A stretch of DNA of 64,000 nucleotides from Mucilaginibacter celer (GTDB lineage Bacteria; Bacteroidota; Bacteroidia; Sphingobacteriales; Sphingobacteriaceae). The translations under genes and the position numbers were made by a program. The notes beneath the pieces are model-generated. The model saw only the letters and a list, made by a program, of their open reading frames with translations. It ran no database searches and was not told the origin of the DNA. The stretch covers positions 7,085,107 to 7,149,106 of the forward strand of contig NZ_CP032869.1 of NCBI RefSeq assembly GCF_003576455.2. The letters are read 5' to 3'. Positions within the stretch are counted from its first letter, which is position 1. Every line of letters begins with the position of its first letter. Below, piece by piece: positions 1-8,660 of this stretch.

Positions 1-30
1 TTAAGAATATTTTTTGCGAAATTCACAAAC

Positions 31-987
31 ATGGATAGCCAAACAATATTGTTAAACCAGGTGAAGGCCCGGATGCAAAGCAAATCATTGCTTACCGAAC
101 TGGCGGGTGTATTGAATATCAGCTATGATGCCGCGCACAGGCGCATCACCGGAAAAACAAAGCTTTTATTAGAAGAGGCCATTATCATTTGCCAGCATTA
201 TAGCCTAAGCCCCGATCAGCTTTTTATGCCGGGAAACCGGGTATTGGCAGAGAAGACCAAAGAGATTCGTTCGGCGGGAGATTTTGTTGATTATCTGAAA
301 CAATCCATCGGGATCCTCAATACTTTGAAAAATGACGGCGCAGCGAAGATCTATTATTCGGCAAAGGATATTCCCTTGTTTTACACCATTGATGATAGTT
401 TACTCAGTAAGTTTAAGCAATACGTATGGTTGGGCTTGTTATCCGGCAATGTAGCTTCGGTTAGCTTCGAGCAGTTTGACGTTCAAGGCCCCATTCATGA
501 ATACGGAAAAGCACTGCGGGATATGTATAGCCATTTTGAAGCACATGAAATATGGAACGATACTACCGTTAACAGCGGCCTGCAACAAATTTATTATTAC
601 TACCGGGCAGGTTTGTTGAATATAGAAAATGCTTTAACCTTACTGAACGAGTTGGAAACCGTTTTGAAATTAATAGAAGATAAAAGCGCAGTAAATAATG
701 GTAGCTATCATCTTTATTATAACGAATTACTGGTATTGAATAATAATGTGCTGGTGGTTTCGGCTAAACAAAAAGCTTTGTTTGTACCCTATAATTTGCT
801 TGGCTATTTTATCACGTACGACGATGCAACGTGTGCCAATACCGAGTTGTTTTTCAATCAGCAACTTAAACACTCTATGCCGCTAAATACGGGTAGCTTG
901 CGCGACAGGAAACAGTTTTTTAATCGCGCTTTCCAAAGAATAAATATTTACAGGCAGCGTATAGAAGGTGATGTAGGATTATTTTAG
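31..987 (+). CDS. Helix-turn-helix regulator-like protein
   Basis: The 318-residue protein starts with a short helical segment (about residues 18-65, LAGVLNISYDAAHRRITGKT) that reads like a Cro/BetR-type helix-turn-helix. The remaining ~250 residues are helical, rich in Tyr and Leu, with no motif I recognise. Such two-part proteins are common in Bacteroidota and are usually called helix-turn-helix domain proteins of unknown target. No signal peptide or membrane segment is visible. It converges on folP with an 7-nt gap, so it says little about that gene. The DNA-binding role is inferred from the N-terminus only. Confidence 0.6.
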   Translation: MDSQTILLNQVKARMQSKSLLTELAGVLNISYDAAHRRITGKTKLLLEEAIIICQHYSLSPDQLFMPGNRVLAEKTKEIRSAGDFVDYLKQSIGILNTLKNDGAAKIYYSAKDIPLFYTIDDSLLSKFKQYVWLGLLSGNVASVSFEQFDVQGPIHEYGKALRDMYSHFEAHEIWNDTTVNSGLQQIYYYYRAGLLNIENALTLLNELETVLKLIEDKSAVNNGSYHLYYNELLVLNNNVLVVSAKQKALFVPYNLLGYFITYDDATCANTELFFNQQLKHSMPLNTGSLRDRKQFFNRAFQRINIYRQRIEGDVGLF

Positions 988-994
988 GACCTGG

Positions 995-1849
995 TTACCG
1001 GTTAACCGCCTCCCAAATTTTCACCGCTTCTACAGCCTCTTTAACATCATGCACCCGCAAAATATCCGTACCCTTAGTTAAAGCAATAGTATTCAAAACC
1101 GTAGTGCCATTCAAAGCTTCAGCGGCGGTACTCCCCAATACCCCATAGATCATTCTTTTACGCGAAACACCCGTAAGCACCGGCAAATCAAGCATCTTAA
1201 ACTCGTCCACTTTGTTTAAAAGCGCATAGCTTTGCTCGGCAGTTTTGGCGAAGCCAAAACCAGGGTCAATAATTACATCATGCACGCCAAGGCGTTTTAA
1301 CTGTTGGTATTTGGCTGCTAAATCATTAAATACTTCATTAAACACATCATCATATTGTGCCAGTTGGGTCATAGTTTGCGGCGTACCCTTCATGTGCATT
1401 AAAATGTAAGGTACCTGCAAGCGGGCAACGGTAGCAAACATTTCATCATCAAGCGTGCCGCCGCCAATATCATTAATGATGTGCGCGCCGCTTTTAATAG
1501 CGGCTTCGGCCACACCGGCACGAAAAGTATCTATCGACATAATAGCTTCCGGAAATGCCTTAGCAATAGCCTCAACAACAGGTAATAAACGGTCTGTTTC
1601 TTCCTGGGCAGATATATCAACAGCTCCGGGGCGGGATGAATAAGCACCGAGATCCAGGAATGCAGCTCCATCGGCAAGCATTTTTTCTGCCTGTTGCAGG
1701 GCTTCATCAACGCCTTGTTTCCGGCTATCTGCAAAGAAGGAATCGGGGGTGGTATTGATGATGCCCATCACTTTGGGGGCCGACAGGTCGATCAACCGGC
1801 CACCCACGTTCAGTGTAACTTTTTTACCGAAAAATGTATTTTTAGCCAC
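995..1849 (-). CDS. folP: Dihydropteroate synthase
   Basis: Joins 6-hydroxymethyl-dihydropterin diphosphate with p-aminobenzoate in folate synthesis, in the cytoplasm. The 284-residue length suits the family. The pterin-binding TIM-barrel motifs are present: GIINTTPDSF near residue 29, DLGAYSSRPG near 66, SIDTFRAGVAEAAI near 104, IDPGFGFAKT near 195 and GVSRKRM near 228. It is divergent from the DUF1599 gene, with a 120-bp gap between them. This folP next to DUF1599 and DoxX-like genes is an arrangement familiar from Bacteroidota. Confidence 0.95.
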   Translation of the reverse strand: MAKNTFFGKKVTLNVGGRLIDLSAPKVMGIINTTPDSFFADSRKQGVDEALQQAEKMLADGAAFLDLGAYSSRPGAVDISAQEETDRLLPVVEAIAKAFPEAIMSIDTFRAGVAEAAIKSGAHIINDIGGGTLDDEMFATVARLQVPYILMHMKGTPQTMTQLAQYDDVFNEVFNDLAAKYQQLKRLGVHDVIIDPGFGFAKTAEQSYALLNKVDEFKMLDLPVLTGVSRKRMIYGVLGSTAAEALNGTTVLNTIALTKGTDILRVHDVKEAVEAVKIWEAVNR

Positions 1850-1910
1850 GGTTAGTTAAGTGTTGCAAAGTTATAATACGGCAAAGTTAACTAACTTTAC
1901 AGGCGCAGGC

Positions 1911-1950
1911 TTCAAAACCTTCCAACATTTAAACTTTACAACGTTACAAC
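1911..1950. repeat. AT-rich dispersed extragenic repeat
   Basis: The stretch with AACCTTCCAACATTT followed by AAACTTTACAACG closely resembles a segment at 6619-6654 in another intergenic gap. It lies between the divergent folP and DUF1599 genes, just before the TTG start of the latter. It is likely one of the short repeats scattered through this genome. No function can be read from it. Confidence 0.4.
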
Positions 1951-1969
1951 AAACAAAACACATCATCCT

Positions 1970-2518
1970 TTGACTAACACAGCTGCAGAATACGAAGGCG
2001 TAATTAATGTATGTAAAGGTCTTTTCATGAAAAAGACCCGCGATTACGGCACCGCATGGCGCATCCTCCGCCCGCAATCCATCACCGACCAGATCTTTAT
2101 CAAGGCCCAACGCATCCGCACCCTCGAAGAAAAAAAGGTATCCAAAGTAGGCGATGATATCACCGGCGAATACATCGGCATTGTAAACTATTGCGTAATT
2201 GCCATGATGCAGCTGGAGTGCGGCCCTGAAGTATCAAACGAACTCGCGCCCGATCATGTAGAGCAGTTATTTGATGAAAAGGTGAACGAAACCAAAGAAC
2301 TGATGTTTGCCAAAAATCACGATTACGGCGAGGCCTGGCGCGATATGCGGATCAGTTCACTAACCGATCTGATATTGATGAAGCTGCTCCGCGTAAAGCA
2401 GATAGAGGATAACAAAGGCCTCACCGAAGCATCCGAAGGCGTAAAAGCAAACTACCAGGATATGCTGAACTATGCGGTGTTCGCACTCATTAAACTAAAC
2501 GTTCATCAGGGAAAATAA
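1970..2518 (+). CDS. DUF1599 protein with duplicated domain
   Basis: A 182-residue cytoplasmic protein of the DUF1599 family (nucleotide-modification-associated domain). Two similar halves are visible: CKGLF-KKTRDYGTAWRILR near residue 14 and ETKELMFAKNHDYGEAWRDMR near residue 103. Each is followed by a SI/SLTDQI-like segment, so the protein is an internal duplication. The start is TTG: no in-frame ATG lies upstream, and the homologous N-terminus begins here. It is followed by the DoxX-like gene 6 nt downstream, so the two are probably co-transcribed. The biochemical role is unknown. Confidence 0.75.
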   Translation: MTNTAAEYEGVINVCKGLFMKKTRDYGTAWRILRPQSITDQIFIKAQRIRTLEEKKVSKVGDDITGEYIGIVNYCVIAMMQLECGPEVSNELAPDHVEQLFDEKVNETKELMFAKNHDYGEAWRDMRISSLTDLILMKLLRVKQIEDNKGLTEASEGVKANYQDMLNYAVFALIKLNVHQGK

Positions 2519-2524
2519 GGCCTC

Positions 2525-3688
2525 ATGAAAAATACATCTTCAAATAGTGCCGTAATATGGATCCCGCGGCTATTGGTGGGCCTGTTGTTTATATTCTCAG
2601 GCCTGATAAAGGCCAATGACCCGCTGGGTTTTTCGTATAAACTGGTGGAGTATTTTGAGGTTTTTCATATCACTTTCCTCAACGGCCTGGCGCTTACCAT
2701 GGCCATTGTGCTTTGCGCGCTCGAAATGATATTGGGTTTCGCCCTGCTTATCGGCGTACGTGCTGTTAAAATTACCTGGGGATTATTGTTACTCATTATC
2801 TTTTTCGGCTTCCTTACTTTTTATTCGGCATTTTTTAAAGTGGTGCAAACCTGCGGCTGTTTTGGCGATGCTATCCCGCTTACGCCATGGCAATCGTTCA
2901 GCAAGGATATGGTACTGCTTGCGTTGGTGCTGGTACTGTTTGTTAAACGCAAAGAGATCAAACCGCTGTTTGCAGCCAAAGTTGGCGATAAATGGCTGAT
3001 ATTTGCCACGGTAGTATCCATAGGCTTTGGTGTTTATACTTATAACTTTTCACCGATAGTTGATTTTCTGCCCTACAAAATAGGCGCTAATCTGCCCGAA
3101 GAGATGAGTACCCCACCCGGTGCGCCCCGCGATGAGTTTGAGCTTACCTATCACCTCAAAAATAAAAAAACAGGGGAAACTAAGGTGATGAATGATAAAG
3201 ACTACCTGAAAACCAATATCTGGAAGGACGCTAACTGGGAAGTGGTAGGTGATCCTGAAAACCGATTGGTTAAAAAAGGTTATGAACCAAAGATCCGTGA
3301 CCTGGCCATACAGGATGCGCAGCGAAATGATTATACCAAAGAGCTACTATCAAGTCCTTTTTACAGCCTGTTTATTGTAGCTTATGATTTGAGCGAGACG
3401 GATAAAGATGCGATTAACAGGCTTAACGCTTTGGCAATCAATCTCACCCAAAACTATAATATCCGTACTATTCTGCTAACCTCAAACTCCGCTGCCGACG
3501 CTCAGGCTTTTGCCAAAGAACATAAACTCATCAGCGAAATATTTTATGCCGATGGTGTGCCGCTAAAATCGATGGTGCGTTCAAATCCGGGAGTGCTATT
3601 GATCAAAAATGGTACTGTGGTAAACAAATGGCATTACCACTCGGTGCCTAAGTATGATGATATTGTAAAGCAGTACTTACAGAAATAA
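2525..3688 (+). CDS. BT_3928-type DoxX/MauE-like membrane protein with thioredoxin-like tail
   Basis: The first ~170 residues hold about four to five membrane segments of the DoxX/MauE type, starting with IPRLLVGLLFIFSGLIKAND and including VQTCGCFGD, the Cys pair typical of this group. A further membrane segment near residue 160 is followed by ~200 residues outside the membrane that look like a thioredoxin fold without a CxxC motif. Proteins of this architecture are named BT_3928 family in Bacteroidota. A role in envelope redox chemistry is suggested by MauE relatives but not shown here. It sits in a run DUF1599-DoxX-permease-aroK with gaps of 4-10 nt. Confidence 0.75.
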   Translation: MKNTSSNSAVIWIPRLLVGLLFIFSGLIKANDPLGFSYKLVEYFEVFHITFLNGLALTMAIVLCALEMILGFALLIGVRAVKITWGLLLLIIFFGFLTFYSAFFKVVQTCGCFGDAIPLTPWQSFSKDMVLLALVLVLFVKRKEIKPLFAAKVGDKWLIFATVVSIGFGVYTYNFSPIVDFLPYKIGANLPEEMSTPPGAPRDEFELTYHLKNKKTGETKVMNDKDYLKTNIWKDANWEVVGDPENRLVKKGYEPKIRDLAIQDAQRNDYTKELLSSPFYSLFIVAYDLSETDKDAINRLNALAINLTQNYNIRTILLTSNSAADAQAFAKEHKLISEIFYADGVPLKSMVRSNPGVLLIKNGTVVNKWHYHSVPKYDDIVKQYLQK

Positions 3689-3692
3689 TAAA

Positions 3693-4751
3693 ATGATCCC
3701 CTACCTCCTCCGCAAATTATTGTACGGACTGGCAGTAATGCTGGGGGTAGTGGTTGTTGTTTTCTTCCTGTTCAACATCTTGCCGGTTGATCCTGCCCGC
3801 ATGACCCAAGGCCAGCGTGCCGATGTACAATCATTACAGGCTGTACGTAAAGAGTTTGGCCTGGATAAGCCCGTGCCGGTGCAGTTTGCCTACTATGTAA
3901 ATGATCTTTCGCCTATAGGTATTCATTTAAATACTGCTGAAGAACAACAACGCTACGGTTATGTAAAGCTATTCCCGGTTAGTGAGCATAAAGTACTGGC
4001 TTTAAAATGGCCGTATTTAAGGCGTTCATACCAAACCCGTAAGGATGTGGCATCTTTGCTGCTGGAGGTAATTCCAAATACATTGATACTTGCCGCCGCC
4101 GCTATGATATTCGCCATTATTATTGGTGTGTTTTTAGGGGTAGTAAGTGCTGTAAATAAAGATACCTGGATAGATAAACTGGCTTTAAGCTTTTCTACAT
4201 TGGGTATTTCTGCTCCTTCGTTTTTTGCCGGGATCATCATCGCCTGGATTTTTGGCTTTGTGTTGAGTAATTACACCCACCTCAATATGTCGGGCAGTTT
4301 ATATAGTTATGATCCTTTTAAGGGGGAGGTGATCACGCTAAAAAACCTTGTGTTGCCGGTTATCACTTTGGGCTTGCGTCCATTGGCTATCATCGTACAG
4401 CTTACGCGCAATGCCATGCTGGATGTTTTGGGGCAGGATTATATCCGCACGGCCAAAGCAAAGGGTTTGAGTAACCGGGCTATTATTTATCGACACGCCC
4501 TAAAAAACGCCATGAACCCGGTTATCACCGCCATTGCCAACTGGTTTGCATCTTTACTGGCCGGTTCATTTTTTGTAGAATACATTTTTGGATACAATGG
4601 ATTGGGCAAGGCCACGGTAGACGCGCTCGAAATGTCGGATTTTCCGGTGGTGATGGGCTCGATATTGTTTATCGCGTTTATATTTGTGGTGATCAGTATC
4701 CTGGTTGATATTGTTTACGTGTGGATCGATCCGCGGGTAAAATTAAGCTGA
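3693..4751 (+). CDS. ABC transporter permease, DppB/OppB type
   Basis: Inner-membrane permease (352 residues) of the peptide/nickel ABC importer family. An N-terminal membrane anchor (LYGLAVMLGVVVVVFFLFNILPVDPARM) precedes a loop of ~100 residues and then five membrane segments. The ATPase-contact EAA loop is clear as DYIRTAKAKGL followed by RHALKNAMNPVI near residue 250. No binding protein, second permease or ATPase is nearby, so the substrate cannot be named. Placement between the DoxX-like gene and aroK, with gaps of 4 and 10 nt, indicates one operon. Confidence 0.88.
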   Translation: MIPYLLRKLLYGLAVMLGVVVVVFFLFNILPVDPARMTQGQRADVQSLQAVRKEFGLDKPVPVQFAYYVNDLSPIGIHLNTAEEQQRYGYVKLFPVSEHKVLALKWPYLRRSYQTRKDVASLLLEVIPNTLILAAAAMIFAIIIGVFLGVVSAVNKDTWIDKLALSFSTLGISAPSFFAGIIIAWIFGFVLSNYTHLNMSGSLYSYDPFKGEVITLKNLVLPVITLGLRPLAIIVQLTRNAMLDVLGQDYIRTAKAKGLSNRAIIYRHALKNAMNPVITAIANWFASLLAGSFFVEYIFGYNGLGKATVDALEMSDFPVVMGSILFIAFIFVVISILVDIVYVWIDPRVKLS

Positions 4752-4761
4752 ACAAATTTTT

Positions 4762-5268
4762 ATGAAATACTTTATTGTGGGCTTTATGGGCTGTGGCAAA
4801 ACAACCTGGAGCCGCAAACTGGCCGCCAAATGGGGCTACGAATTTATTGATCTCGACCATGTGCTCGAAGCCAAAGCAGGCATGAGCATAGCCGAATATT
4901 TTTCTTCATTCGGTGAAGATGCTTTTCGCCAACTCGAATCGCAGGTACTGAAAGAAACAGAATACGCCGAAAATACTGTAGTATCAACAGGTGGAGGTTT
5001 ACCTTGCTTTTTTGATAACATGGACTGGATGAATGCCAATGGCAAAACCCTGTATATCAAACTATCGCCTAAAACATTAGCAGGACGACTTGAAAACAGT
5101 AAAACCGTTCGCCCGGTACTACAAGGAAAAAAGGGTGATGAACTGGTTGAGTTTATAACCGGTAAGCTGGCCGAACGCGAAAGTTTTTATTTGAAAGCCA
5201 GCAATATTGTTGAGGGGATTGATATGTCGGTTGAGAAGTTGGAAGAGGCGTTGGGAGTTAGTGGTTAA
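4762..5268 (+). CDS. aroK: Shikimate kinase
   Basis: Phosphorylates shikimate to shikimate 3-phosphate in the chorismate pathway. The 168-residue protein has the P-loop GFMGCGKT at residues 7-14, the DLD shikimate-binding segment near 33, the GEDAFRQLE segment near 52, and STGGGLPC near 75. It is the last gene of the plus-strand run that begins at the DUF1599 gene. Its TAA stop shares three bases with the stop of the convergent lipoprotein gene. Confidence 0.93.
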   Translation: MKYFIVGFMGCGKTTWSRKLAAKWGYEFIDLDHVLEAKAGMSIAEYFSSFGEDAFRQLESQVLKETEYAENTVVSTGGGLPCFFDNMDWMNANGKTLYIKLSPKTLAGRLENSKTVRPVLQGKKGDELVEFITGKLAERESFYLKASNIVEGIDMSVEKLEEALGVSG

Positions 5269-6014
5269 TGCTGTTTGTTTTTTAATCTTTTGAACTGTGT
5301 TAAAGCAATTTTATGATCCGCGAACTTTTCTGCGTTTTTAATGTAACGGACTTCGTCGTAAAAAAAAATTGTACGGTTCACATTTATCATGATTTGAATT
5401 GTATCCGGTAAGTAATTTGTACTGATACTGATAGGCTTGTTGCTTAGTAAGCCCAATTTAGGGAAATTAAGACTATCGGTTTTTTGCTTGTAAAGTTTAA
5501 TGGTCCCGGCGGTATCAGTTTTATAGATTTCAGGCCCATCAAAATCTTTACTGACCTGGGTGTTAAGCCTTAGTCCTTGTTCGGTATAATTGTAAAGCCT
5601 TTTGCTATTAAATGGTTGTATTGCAAAGTTTTCAATGGGTTTATTTGTCTTATCTACGATGATAAAAATAGCAAATGGATTCTCATTCCATTTGCTGAGT
5701 TTAATATTATAAGATAAATTGACTTTGTTTTTGGGGTGAGGGATTAGTTTTACACTGTCTCCCAATAGCTGCCATTTTCCAATAGAAACAAAGGAACGCC
5801 CTTCACATCCCCCTTCAAAGGTAAATGTGGAGTCATCGTTAAGATAAATACCTGTGCTGCAGAACGTATCTCCGCTGCCTGTGAAACGGGTGCCGATATT
5901 TTTTAAATTGCTAAAAGCTGGCTGAAAGGCTGCAATTATTTTTTCCTCGTCTTTACTGTGATCGCATGAAGTTAGTAATGCGATAGCAAATAAGTAAATG
6001 GAGAGACGTTTCAT
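5265..6014 (-). CDS. Putative lipoprotein of unknown function
   Basis: A 249-residue protein with a lipoprotein signal: MKRLSIYLFAIALLTSC, with the lipobox LTSC putting the lipidated Cys at residue 17. The mature part is beta-rich with repeated threonine and asparagine stretches (for example DDSTFTFEGGCEGRSF) and no motif I recognise. It lies 1 nt downstream of the phosphoribosyltransferase gene on the same strand and is probably co-transcribed with it. Location in the periplasm or outer membrane is inferred from the signal. Confidence 0.6.
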   Translation of the reverse strand: MKRLSIYLFAIALLTSCDHSKDEEKIIAAFQPAFSNLKNIGTRFTGSGDTFCSTGIYLNDDSTFTFEGGCEGRSFVSIGKWQLLGDSVKLIPHPKNKVNLSYNIKLSKWNENPFAIFIIVDKTNKPIENFAIQPFNSKRLYNYTEQGLRLNTQVSKDFDGPEIYKTDTAGTIKLYKQKTDSLNFPKLGLLSNKPISISTNYLPDTIQIMINVNRTIFFYDEVRYIKNAEKFADHKIALTQFKRLKNKQH

Positions 6015-6015
6015 T

Positions 6016-6528
6016 TTACCTCAAATAAACCCCATCTTCCTGTTCATCCTCTTCCTCAAGCAATACATCAACATGCTCTTTAATAACAGTTGATAAGGCC
6101 ATGCCTGCAAAATCGGTAGTTACAGGGAAGCTTTTATGATTACGGTCGATCAGGACCGCGGTGCGTAGTTTTTTTAGCGGAACATCCAGGAAAACACCGA
6201 AACCATAGGCTAAAGTTTTACCGCTGTTCAATACATCATCAACCAGGATCACCACCTTGTTGCTGCATTCTTCAACCTCAAAATCGATATTGGCACTTAA
6301 GCTGCTGCTTTGCTTTTCCAGTTCGATGGTAAGCAGGCGGCTTTTAAAGGGGGCTATATTATCAAGTATAGCTTTTAACCGCTCAGCAATGTGATTACCG
6401 CGTGGTAGGATACCGGCAATCAATATCTCATCCTCATCAAAATTATCTTCAAGGATTTGGTAGGCCATCCTGTCCAGCTTTTGCTGAATTTGTTGCTTAT
6501 TTAGTATGAGGAGTTTTTTATCAGACAT
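6016..6528 (-). CDS. Type I phosphoribosyltransferase
   Basis: A 170-residue cytoplasmic protein of the PRTase family. The PRPP-binding motif VVILVDDVLNSGKTL is clear near residue 90, and ILIAGILPRGNHIAERL near 35 matches the first loop. It resembles PyrR-like phosphoribosyltransferases, but I cannot tell whether it recycles a base or acts as an attenuation regulator, since no pyr genes are adjacent. It begins a two-gene unit with the lipoprotein gene. Confidence 0.8.
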   Translation of the reverse strand: MSDKKLLILNKQQIQQKLDRMAYQILEDNFDEDEILIAGILPRGNHIAERLKAILDNIAPFKSRLLTIELEKQSSSLSANIDFEVEECSNKVVILVDDVLNSGKTLAYGFGVFLDVPLKKLRTAVLIDRNHKSFPVTTDFAGMALSTVIKEHVDVLLEEEDEQEDGVYLR

Positions 6529-6540
6529 GGTATTTGTTGT

Positions 6541-6654
6541 AAGGTTGTAACGTTACAATGCTGTAAAGTTGATTTTTAATTTTTGAATATGCAAGTCGCA
6601 GATAAGCTTAAAGCCTAACATTTCAACCTTACAATATTCAAACTTTACAACGCG
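6541..6654. repeat. AT-rich extragenic repeat
   Basis: This gap upstream of the phosphoribosyltransferase gene contains GTTGTAACGTTACAA and, farther on, CATTTCAACCTTACAATATT followed by CAAACTTTACAACG. The second half matches the repeat at 1911-1950. It ends at the stop codon of the 131-residue gene. Confidence 0.4.
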
Positions 6655-7050
6655 TTACTTTACGTACGGAAAATATACAAAGTTCGCTCCCTCGGGCACA
6701 ACCACAAACACGCACATGTATTGGTACGGGTCTTTAAAGCTTTTTACAAAGCGCTCTTTCAATACAGGTTTGATCACATCGCGTTCCACAAACTCTTCGA
6801 GGGTGGAGGCGTGGATGCTCCATTCGGAGTTAAGGTCGTTCTTATCTAAAATAAGCTCGCCAAGGCTAAGTTCATGCTGGTGGGCAACGAATATGGGGTA
6901 GGAGGACAAACCTTCGTTCATGATCTCTTCCGCTACCTCTTTGATAGATTCGCTAAAATATTTCAAATCGCGCTCCAAACTTATCAGCGGACTATCTGCC
7001 GCTGGTTTGTTGCGTTCGTTGCTTTCGTTAAGTAGTTCTTCTGGATTCAT
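6655..7050 (-). CDS. Conserved protein of unknown function
   Basis: A 131-residue, acidic, probably soluble protein without signal peptide or membrane segment. Visible features are the helical stretch SLERDLKYFSESIKEVAEEIM, the segment PIFVAHQHELSLGELI, and a beta-rich C-terminus ending FVYFPYVK. It looks like a conserved Bacteroidota protein, but I do not recognise a named family. It stands between the phosphoribosyltransferase and rlmD on the same strand, separated from both by repeat DNA. Confidence 0.6.
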   Translation of the reverse strand: MNPEELLNESNERNKPAADSPLISLERDLKYFSESIKEVAEEIMNEGLSSYPIFVAHQHELSLGELILDKNDLNSEWSIHASTLEEFVERDVIKPVLKERFVKSFKDPYQYMCVFVVVPEGANFVYFPYVK

Positions 7051-7060
7051 ATTTTTGGGG

Positions 7061-7135
7061 ATTACACCGATTATTTTATGATTACACCGATTCTTGACCG
7101 TTGATGCTTTTGATTACGTTGATTTCGCTGATTAG
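7061..7135. repeat. Dispersed ATTACACCGATT repeat
   Basis: Two direct copies of ATTACACCGATT lead into CTTGACCGTTGATGCTTTTG and ATTACGTTGATTTCGCTGATT. Members of the same family lie at 34080-34125 and, inverted, at 35857-35913. It is extragenic and has no coding potential. Confidence 0.6.
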
Positions 7136-7181
7136 ACTTCCGGCGATGAACTATGATCCATAAACCACAAGCTAAAAACAA

Positions 7182-7211
7182 CTAATCTCTAACCTCCAAC
7201 CTCTAATCTCT
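7182..7211. repeat. Short CTAATCTCT / AACCTCC repeat overlapping the rlmD stop
   Basis: CTAATCTCT occurs twice, around AACCTCCAAC. The second copy contains the TAG stop of rlmD (7203-7205) and its last two codons. A related AACCTCCAATCTCT sits inside the waaA coding region near 51030-51045. Confidence 0.55.
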
Positions 7212-8609
7212 GAGCACAAGCAACACCACATTCTCCACGTGTTGGGTGTGCGGGAACATATCTACCGGTTGAATTTTTACCGTGTCGTATTTTTCCCTTA
7301 GTACCAGCAGGTCGCGGGCCTGGGTGGCAGCGTTGCAGCTTACGTAAACAATTTTAGGGGCTTCAATCTCCATTAGGCGGGCTACCACATCCGGGTGCAT
7401 GCCTGCGCGTGGTGGATCGGTAATGATCACGTCTGGTTTTCCGTGTTCTGCTACGAAATCGGCTACCAGTACATCCTTCATATCACCTGCGTAGAATTTG
7501 GTATTGGTGATATTGTTGATGGCCGAGTTTACTTTGGCATCCTCAATGGCGGTTGGCACATATTCTACACCCACAACCTCGCGCACGTGGCCGGCCACAA
7601 AGTTGGCTATGGTACCGGCACCGGTATAAAGATCATAAACCAGTTCATCGCCTTTAAAATCGGCAAAATCGCGGGTTATCTCGTACAAACGCAATGCCTG
7701 TACTGAGTTAGTTTGATAGAACGATTTTGGTCCGATGCGGAATTTGATGCCGTTCATCTCTTCGTGAATGTATTCGGGGCCTTTAAAAGCCACCACATCC
7801 TGATCAAATATAGTATCGTTTTTTTTATGGTTAACGATGTAAAGTAATGAAGTGATCTGCGGAAATTTGGCATCGATGTGGCTCATCAGCTTATCGATCT
7901 CGCTTTGTTCGGCATAAGCAAAAACAACGATCACCATATTCTCGCCGGTTGATGAGGTACGCACTACAAGGTTGCGCAGCATGCCTTCGTGGTTACGCAG
8001 ATCATAATAGGTATAACCGTTTTGTAAGGTGAAATCACGGATCTCGTTACGTAAACTATTAGATGGTTCGGCCTGCAGGTAGCAGTGGTTTACATCCAAT
8101 ATTTTATCAAAACGGCCTGGAATGTGAAAGCCGAGGGCGTTCATGTTCAGTTCGCCATCCTCTTTGTTTTCGCCATCGTAAAGCCAGCGTTTGTTGGAGA
8201 AGGTGAACTCCAGTTTGTTGCGGTAATACCTGTCGGCCGGAGAAGGGACGATAGGCATCATGCCATCCACGTTGATCTTAGCTAAACGGCTTAGCGCATC
8301 CGAAACAGATTTTTGTTTGAATTTAAGCTGGGCCTCATACGTCATGTGCTGCCATTTGCAGCCGCCGCAGGTGCCGAAGTGTTCGCAGAAAGCCTGTGTA
8401 CGGTATTCGGAAGGTGTTTTTAGCTCGGTTATTTTGCCTTCGCCAAAGTTTTTTTTGCTGCGATATACCTGTATATCGGCAATATCGCCGGGAACGGCTT
8501 TATCAACAAAAAGTACAAAATCGTCGGCTTTGCCTACACCTTTGCCTTCTTCTGCAATATCAATGATCTGTACGTTCTCAAAAAACTTGGGTTTATTCGC
8601 TTTACTCAT
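7203..8609 (-). CDS. rlmD: 23S rRNA (uracil-C5)-methyltransferase, RlmD/TrmA family
   Basis: Transfers a methyl group from S-adenosylmethionine to C5 of a uracil in rRNA. The 468 residues hold an N-terminal TRAM domain (about 1-64), iron-sulfur Cys ligands at C75, C81 and C84 (CEHFGTCGGCKW), the methyl-donor motif DLYTGAGTI, DPPRAGMH, and the catalytic YVSCN motif. RlmD is the most likely member, but RlmC or RlmCD activity cannot be excluded by eye. The last two codons and TAG stop fall in a dispersed repeat, so the C-terminus may have been redefined by repeat insertion. Confidence 0.88.
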   Translation of the reverse strand: MSKANKPKFFENVQIIDIAEEGKGVGKADDFVLFVDKAVPGDIADIQVYRSKKNFGEGKITELKTPSEYRTQAFCEHFGTCGGCKWQHMTYEAQLKFKQKSVSDALSRLAKINVDGMMPIVPSPADRYYRNKLEFTFSNKRWLYDGENKEDGELNMNALGFHIPGRFDKILDVNHCYLQAEPSNSLRNEIRDFTLQNGYTYYDLRNHEGMLRNLVVRTSSTGENMVIVVFAYAEQSEIDKLMSHIDAKFPQITSLLYIVNHKKNDTIFDQDVVAFKGPEYIHEEMNGIKFRIGPKSFYQTNSVQALRLYEITRDFADFKGDELVYDLYTGAGTIANFVAGHVREVVGVEYVPTAIEDAKVNSAINNITNTKFYAGDMKDVLVADFVAEHGKPDVIITDPPRAGMHPDVVARLMEIEAPKIVYVSCNAATQARDLLVLREKYDTVKIQPVDMFPHTQHVENVVLLVLRD

Positions 8610-8660
8610 CAGGCTGCAAAGTTAACCCTATTTATTTAATCCTGAAAATTGAGGAGGAGG

